Origin: Blastococcus aggregatus
GTDB lineage: Bacteria > Actinomycetota > Actinomycetes > Mycobacteriales > Geodermatophilaceae
DNA length: 64,000 bases
Direction: 5' to 3'
Assembly (NCBI RefSeq): GCF_900221005.1
Contig: NZ_OBQI01000002.1
Location: 62,001-126,000 of the forward strand
A model generated the notes under the pieces. That model was not told the DNA's origin and made no database searches. It was given only the letters and a program-made list of their open reading frames with translations. The stretch's first letter is position 1. Each line of letters starts with the position of its first letter. This document shows, piece by piece, positions 61,276 to 64,000 of this stretch. A program made the translations under genes and the position numbers.

Positions 61276-61841
61276 GCGACGAGCAGGCGCAGTCCGAGGC
61301 CCTGTTCCGCGACACCCGCGCACCGCTCCTGGACTACCTGACTCGCCGTGCGGCACCCCATGACGCGGCCGACCTGCTCGCCGAGGTCTTCCTCATCGCC
61401 TGGCGGAGGCGCGCGGACCTGCCGCCAGGCGACGAGCGGCGACTATGGCTGTTCGGCGTCGCTCGGCGACTACTCGCCGAGCACCACCGCTTCGCATGGA
61501 AGCGGGCGAACGCCGAGGGCGGGGCCCCCGACGCTGACGCGCCGGAACGTCTCCTCCAAGACGGCGGACCGCGTGACTCGCGAGGTGAGGCCGTGCGGCG
61601 TGCCCTCGAATCGCTCAGCGACCTCGACCGGGAACTGGTCACCCTCACGACATGGGAGAACCTGAGCACGGCGGACGCCGCGCGCGTCGTCGGCATCGCA
61701 GCAGGGACGGCGCGGGTGCGGCTGCACCGCGCTCGCGCCCGGCTCGCCCGTGACCCGCGCCTCCAGGCCGTGCTCGATGACCCAGACGAAGAGGCGTGCC
61801 ACGCCACCAAACCCGTGTCCTCCGAAGCGGCCCCGGCCTGA
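61272..61841 (+). CDS. ECF-type sigma-70 factor
   Basis: A 189-residue sigma factor. Region 2 is 'HDAADLLAEVFLIAWRRRAD' followed by 'ERRLWLFGVARRLLAEHHR'; region 4 is 'ALESLSDLDRELVTLTTWEN' and the helix-turn-helix 'STADAARVVGIAAGTARVRL'. There is no region 3, as in all ECF factors. It is co-translated with the membrane protein before it, which probably controls it. Its target promoters are unknown; none of the nearby genes shows an evident shared -35/-10 signal. Confidence 0.88.
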   Translation: MSDEQAQSEALFRDTRAPLLDYLTRRAAPHDAADLLAEVFLIAWRRRADLPPGDERRLWLFGVARRLLAEHHRFAWKRANAEGGAPDADAPERLLQDGGPRDSRGEAVRRALESLSDLDRELVTLTTWENLSTADAARVVGIAAGTARVRLHRARARLARDPRLQAVLDDPDEEACHATKPVSSEAAPA

Positions 61842-61844
61842 CGA

Positions 61845-61862
61845 ACCGGCCTCCGCGCCGGT
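61845..61862 (+). terminator. Hairpin after sigma-factor gene
   Basis: ACCGGC-CTCCGC-GCCGGT forms a 6-bp perfect stem with a 6-base loop, 3 bases after the sigma-factor stop. No T-tract, which is common in high-GC actinomycetes. Confidence 0.4.
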
Positions 61863-62130
61863 CCCTCGGCGGCGAGCACCGCGAGGGGACGGCGCGGAGG
61901 TGGCAGGCCCCGCGCTGCGCGTTCCAACCCCGCGGGGTGTCATCGCGCCATGAGCCAGACCAACGTCTCCACCCGGTGCCGATGCCGGCGACCCTCGGTG
62001 ACGAGGTCGACGTCTTGTGTCGGTTGGGCTGGGAAGCGAACGCGGGCAGCGGGCGCGGCTGCGCCCGCGGCGGACACGGCGTGGGTGGCGGAAAACCTCC
62101 CTCGCAGGGTCGGCAGGCTGCGGCGAGTTC

Positions 62131-64000
62131 TTACGAGGCCCGGTCCAGGAAGTGCCGGCGGGCGCGGTTGATGGTCTCCGCGGTGCTCATGGGGAGGTCC
62201 ATCTCGTCTTCGCCGTCGTGGATTGCCACGATGCGTGCGACGTAGGTTTCGGCTTCTGCGCGGCTGCCTTGCAGGTAGGCGACCCACATCGCGTCGAGCA
62301 GCACCTTCTCGTCGTCCGGCGCGACGAGCAGGGCGGTGGCCGCGGCGGTGCGGGCCGTGGTCAGGTCGTCGACGGCGAGGGCTGCGGTGACGACCTGGTG
62401 GGCGACGTCGCAGATGGCCGCGGTGAGCGTGAAGTCCAGGCCGTCGAGCCATTCGTAGCCGGCGGGGCGTTGGGCGAACGGCGGCCCGGACACCAGCTCG
62501 AGGGCGGCCAGCAGATCGGGCAATCCGTCGTCGCCGCGGACGGCGGCGCGGGCGCGCAGTTGGCGGAACAGGTCGGCGTCGACGAGCACATTGGTCAGCG
62601 TGTAGCGGCCGCGGTAGCCGGAGCCCAGATGCTTCTCTCCGGTCGCCGGGTCCTCACCGAGCCAGGCGCGGGCACCGGCGGTCATCCGGTGCACGTAGGC
62701 GCGGACGCTGACCGGGTCGGTCTTGCCGCCGCGAGCCGGCTGCAAGGCGGTGGCGGCCTCGTCGGCGGTGGAACCGTGCGGGCGGGTGGCCAGGTAGGCG
62801 ACCACCTCTTCGTAGCGGCGCCGCCGCCCAGACCTGGCGACGGCGTGCTCGTCGCCGTGCGCGCGCAGCTTGACCGGTCCGAGCAGAGTCAGCCGTGGCC
62901 GGGCGCAGTCCGGTGACCACCAATCCGCCAGGTCACGGTCAAGTTGCTCAAGGTCGTCCTCGATCCGCTGACGCAGCTCGGTCGGGTGCCACTCGCCTTG
63001 CGTCTTCTGGCCGTTGCCATCGGCAGCCTTGAGACGGTCCTCAGGTGGCACCGGCCCGAGTGCGGCGCCACCAGCAGAAGGCCGGCGGGCTGGCCGTGGC
63101 TGGGGCAAGCGTTCCGGAGCGTCGCCGGGCTCCTCCGCCGTCGCGTCATCGAGCAGTGCGCCGGCGGCGTCGGTGTGGACCTGCCAGGGCCGGTCCCCGT
63201 CGGATGCGGGGATGGCGTCGTCCATCGCGTCGCGCTCGAAGGCCAGCAGGGTGGCGATGTCGCAAGCCTGTTGGACGGTCAGCTGTGGGGCCGGGAGTGA
63301 CAGTCCGAGTGCCGGGACGAGCAGCGACCCGTCGTCGGTCAGCGTGAGCAGCCACTCGTCGCCGACCTGCGTCGGCTCAACGGCGAGCACCACAGCGATC
63401 GCTGCGCGCTGCTCCGAGTCCCGCAGGACAGCGGCGGCAACGGCCAGCTCACCGCCGTCCTGCAGCTGGCAAGTAGTGAGGACGATCTGGGGCATCCAGC
63501 CGTCGCCGGCTCCGGCGCGCAGTCGCCCGTCCAGCACGTCGTCGGTGTTCTGCTCGGGGCTGTCGCGCAGGGCTGTGTGCAGTGCGGGGGCGGCGGCAGT
63601 GTCCACGGGGCGGATGCGGTGCGGAGCCAGGTCGACCAGCTCGTCGCCGAAGCCGACGGGGGTGACGGTGAGCAAGTCCGACCAGCTGTTGACGGCCAGC
63701 TCGGCGACCAGGTGCCGGGCGAAGTCCTCCCGGCGTTCGGCTGGCCCGGTCACGTGGACGGCACCGAGGCGTTCCAGGTCCAGCAGCCAACGGCCTGTGC
63801 CGTCGACGCCGATGGTGACCAAGGTCGGGTACGGGGCCAGGCGTGCCCGGGCCACCTCGGGCGCGACGCCGGTGTCCTGGTCGAGCCGCACCGACCACCA
63901 CAGGTCGGTGTCGTCGGCGGTCCACGGATCGGGCGGAGGACGGTCGGCCGGGGCGTGCAGCCGCAGCTCCAGGCGGCCGCCATCCAGCCGGGCGGCGACG
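62131..64000 (-). CDS. BTAD-domain regulatory protein, C-terminal part
   Basis: The frame is open to the window end, so more than 620 residues are visible and the N-terminus is missing. The C-terminal 240 residues show a winged-helix-like segment ('RRYEEVVAYLATRPHGSTAD' then 'VSVRAYVHRMTAGARAWLGE') followed by helical repeats of the bacterial transcriptional activator domain ('VLVDADLFRQLRARAAV', 'ALELVSGPPFAQRPAGYEWL', 'VVTAALAVDDLTTARTAAAT', 'ALLVAPDDEKVLLDAMWVAY'). Large proteins of this type, often with LysM and membrane segments at the N-terminus, accompany actinobacterial conjugation loci. A regulator of transfer is likely by context. Confidence 0.8.
   Translation of the reverse strand, partial: VAARLDGGRLELRLHAPADRPPPDPWTADDTDLWWSVRLDQDTGVAPEVARARLAPYPTLVTIGVDGTGRWLLDLERLGAVHVTGPAERREDFARHLVAELAVNSWSDLLTVTPVGFGDELVDLAPHRIRPVDTAAAPALHTALRDSPEQNTDDVLDGRLRAGAGDGWMPQIVLTTCQLQDGGELAVAAAVLRDSEQRAAIAVVLAVEPTQVGDEWLLTLTDDGSLLVPALGLSLPAPQLTVQQACDIATLLAFERDAMDDAIPASDGDRPWQVHTDAAGALLDDATAEEPGDAPERLPQPRPARRPSAGGAALGPVPPEDRLKAADGNGQKTQGEWHPTELRQRIEDDLEQLDRDLADWWSPDCARPRLTLLGPVKLRAHGDEHAVARSGRRRRYEEVVAYLATRPHGSTADEAATALQPARGGKTDPVSVRAYVHRMTAGARAWLGEDPATGEKHLGSGYRGRYTLTNVLVDADLFRQLRARAAVRGDDGLPDLLAALELVSGPPFAQRPAGYEWLDGLDFTLTAAICDVAHQVVTAALAVDDLTTARTAAATALLVAPDDEKVLLDAMWVAYLQGSRAEAETYVARIVAIHDGEDEMDLPMSTAETINRARRHFLDRAS

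Noticed and set aside
1..64000. tRNA genes or CRISPR arrays
   Set aside because: No T-loop-like GGTTCGAATCC segments with matching stems and no spaced direct repeats were seen by eye.

Overview
The window is high-GC DNA (codon third positions mostly G/C, many GTG starts) that reads as an actinomycete. The protein types (SCO6880-family conjugation protein, DUF6158, BTAD regulator, MobF relaxase) fit Pseudonocardiales, Frankiales or Geodermatophilales; I cannot name a genus. No tRNA, rRNA, integrase, att site or CRISPR array was seen.

Layout. (1) 1-3.3 kb, minus strand: a tightly overlapping set of poorly known genes, including a ParB-like protein, that may be a defence or maintenance cassette. 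(2) 3.7-9.2 kb, plus strand: a giant MobF relaxase fused to a helicase and to a DnaG-type primase core. (3) 9.8-11.9 kb: the remains of a minus-strand operon (acyl-CoA dehydrogenase, dehydratase, thioesterase) broken by a decayed IS5-type element. (4) 11.9-20.6 kb: acyl-CoA ligases, an MBL hydrolase, enoyl-CoA hydratase, amidohydrolase, aldehyde dehydrogenase, MaoC hydratase and a DUF6158 protein. (5) 20.6-24.2 kb: broken IS110, IS30, IS256 and IS481 elements. (6) 24.2-32.1 kb: thiolase, flavin monooxygenase, a dead amidase, two hot-dog dehydratases, two SDRs and a TetR regulator. (7) 32.2-38.6 kb, minus strand: acyl-CoA dehydrogenase, DUF35-thiolase fusion, ferredoxin, MenB/BadI-type hydratase and a divergent PaaDCBA aryl-CoA epoxidase. 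(8) 38.7-46.7 kb: a Liv-type ABC importer, a fatty-acyl/aryl-CoA ligase and a ferredoxin-NADP reductase. (9) 47.1-59.7 kb, minus strand: an actinobacterial type IV secretion operon. (10) 60-64 kb: an IS3 remnant, an ECF sigma factor with a membrane partner, and a partial BTAD regulator.

How it works together (inference): an aromatic or alicyclic acid is imported by the Liv transporter, activated to a CoA ester, oxidised by the Paa-like diiron enzyme with electrons from FNR through the 7Fe ferredoxin, ring-opened and oxidised by the hydratase/aldehyde dehydrogenase pair, then shortened by beta-oxidation enzymes. A related sequence, core ATCAACCGATT, lies in the promoter regions of at least six transcription units. 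It probably marks the regulon of the TetR protein at 30797-31369. Because the relaxase lies on one side and the secretion operon on the other, the pathway looks like cargo of a conjugative plasmid or integrative conjugative element.
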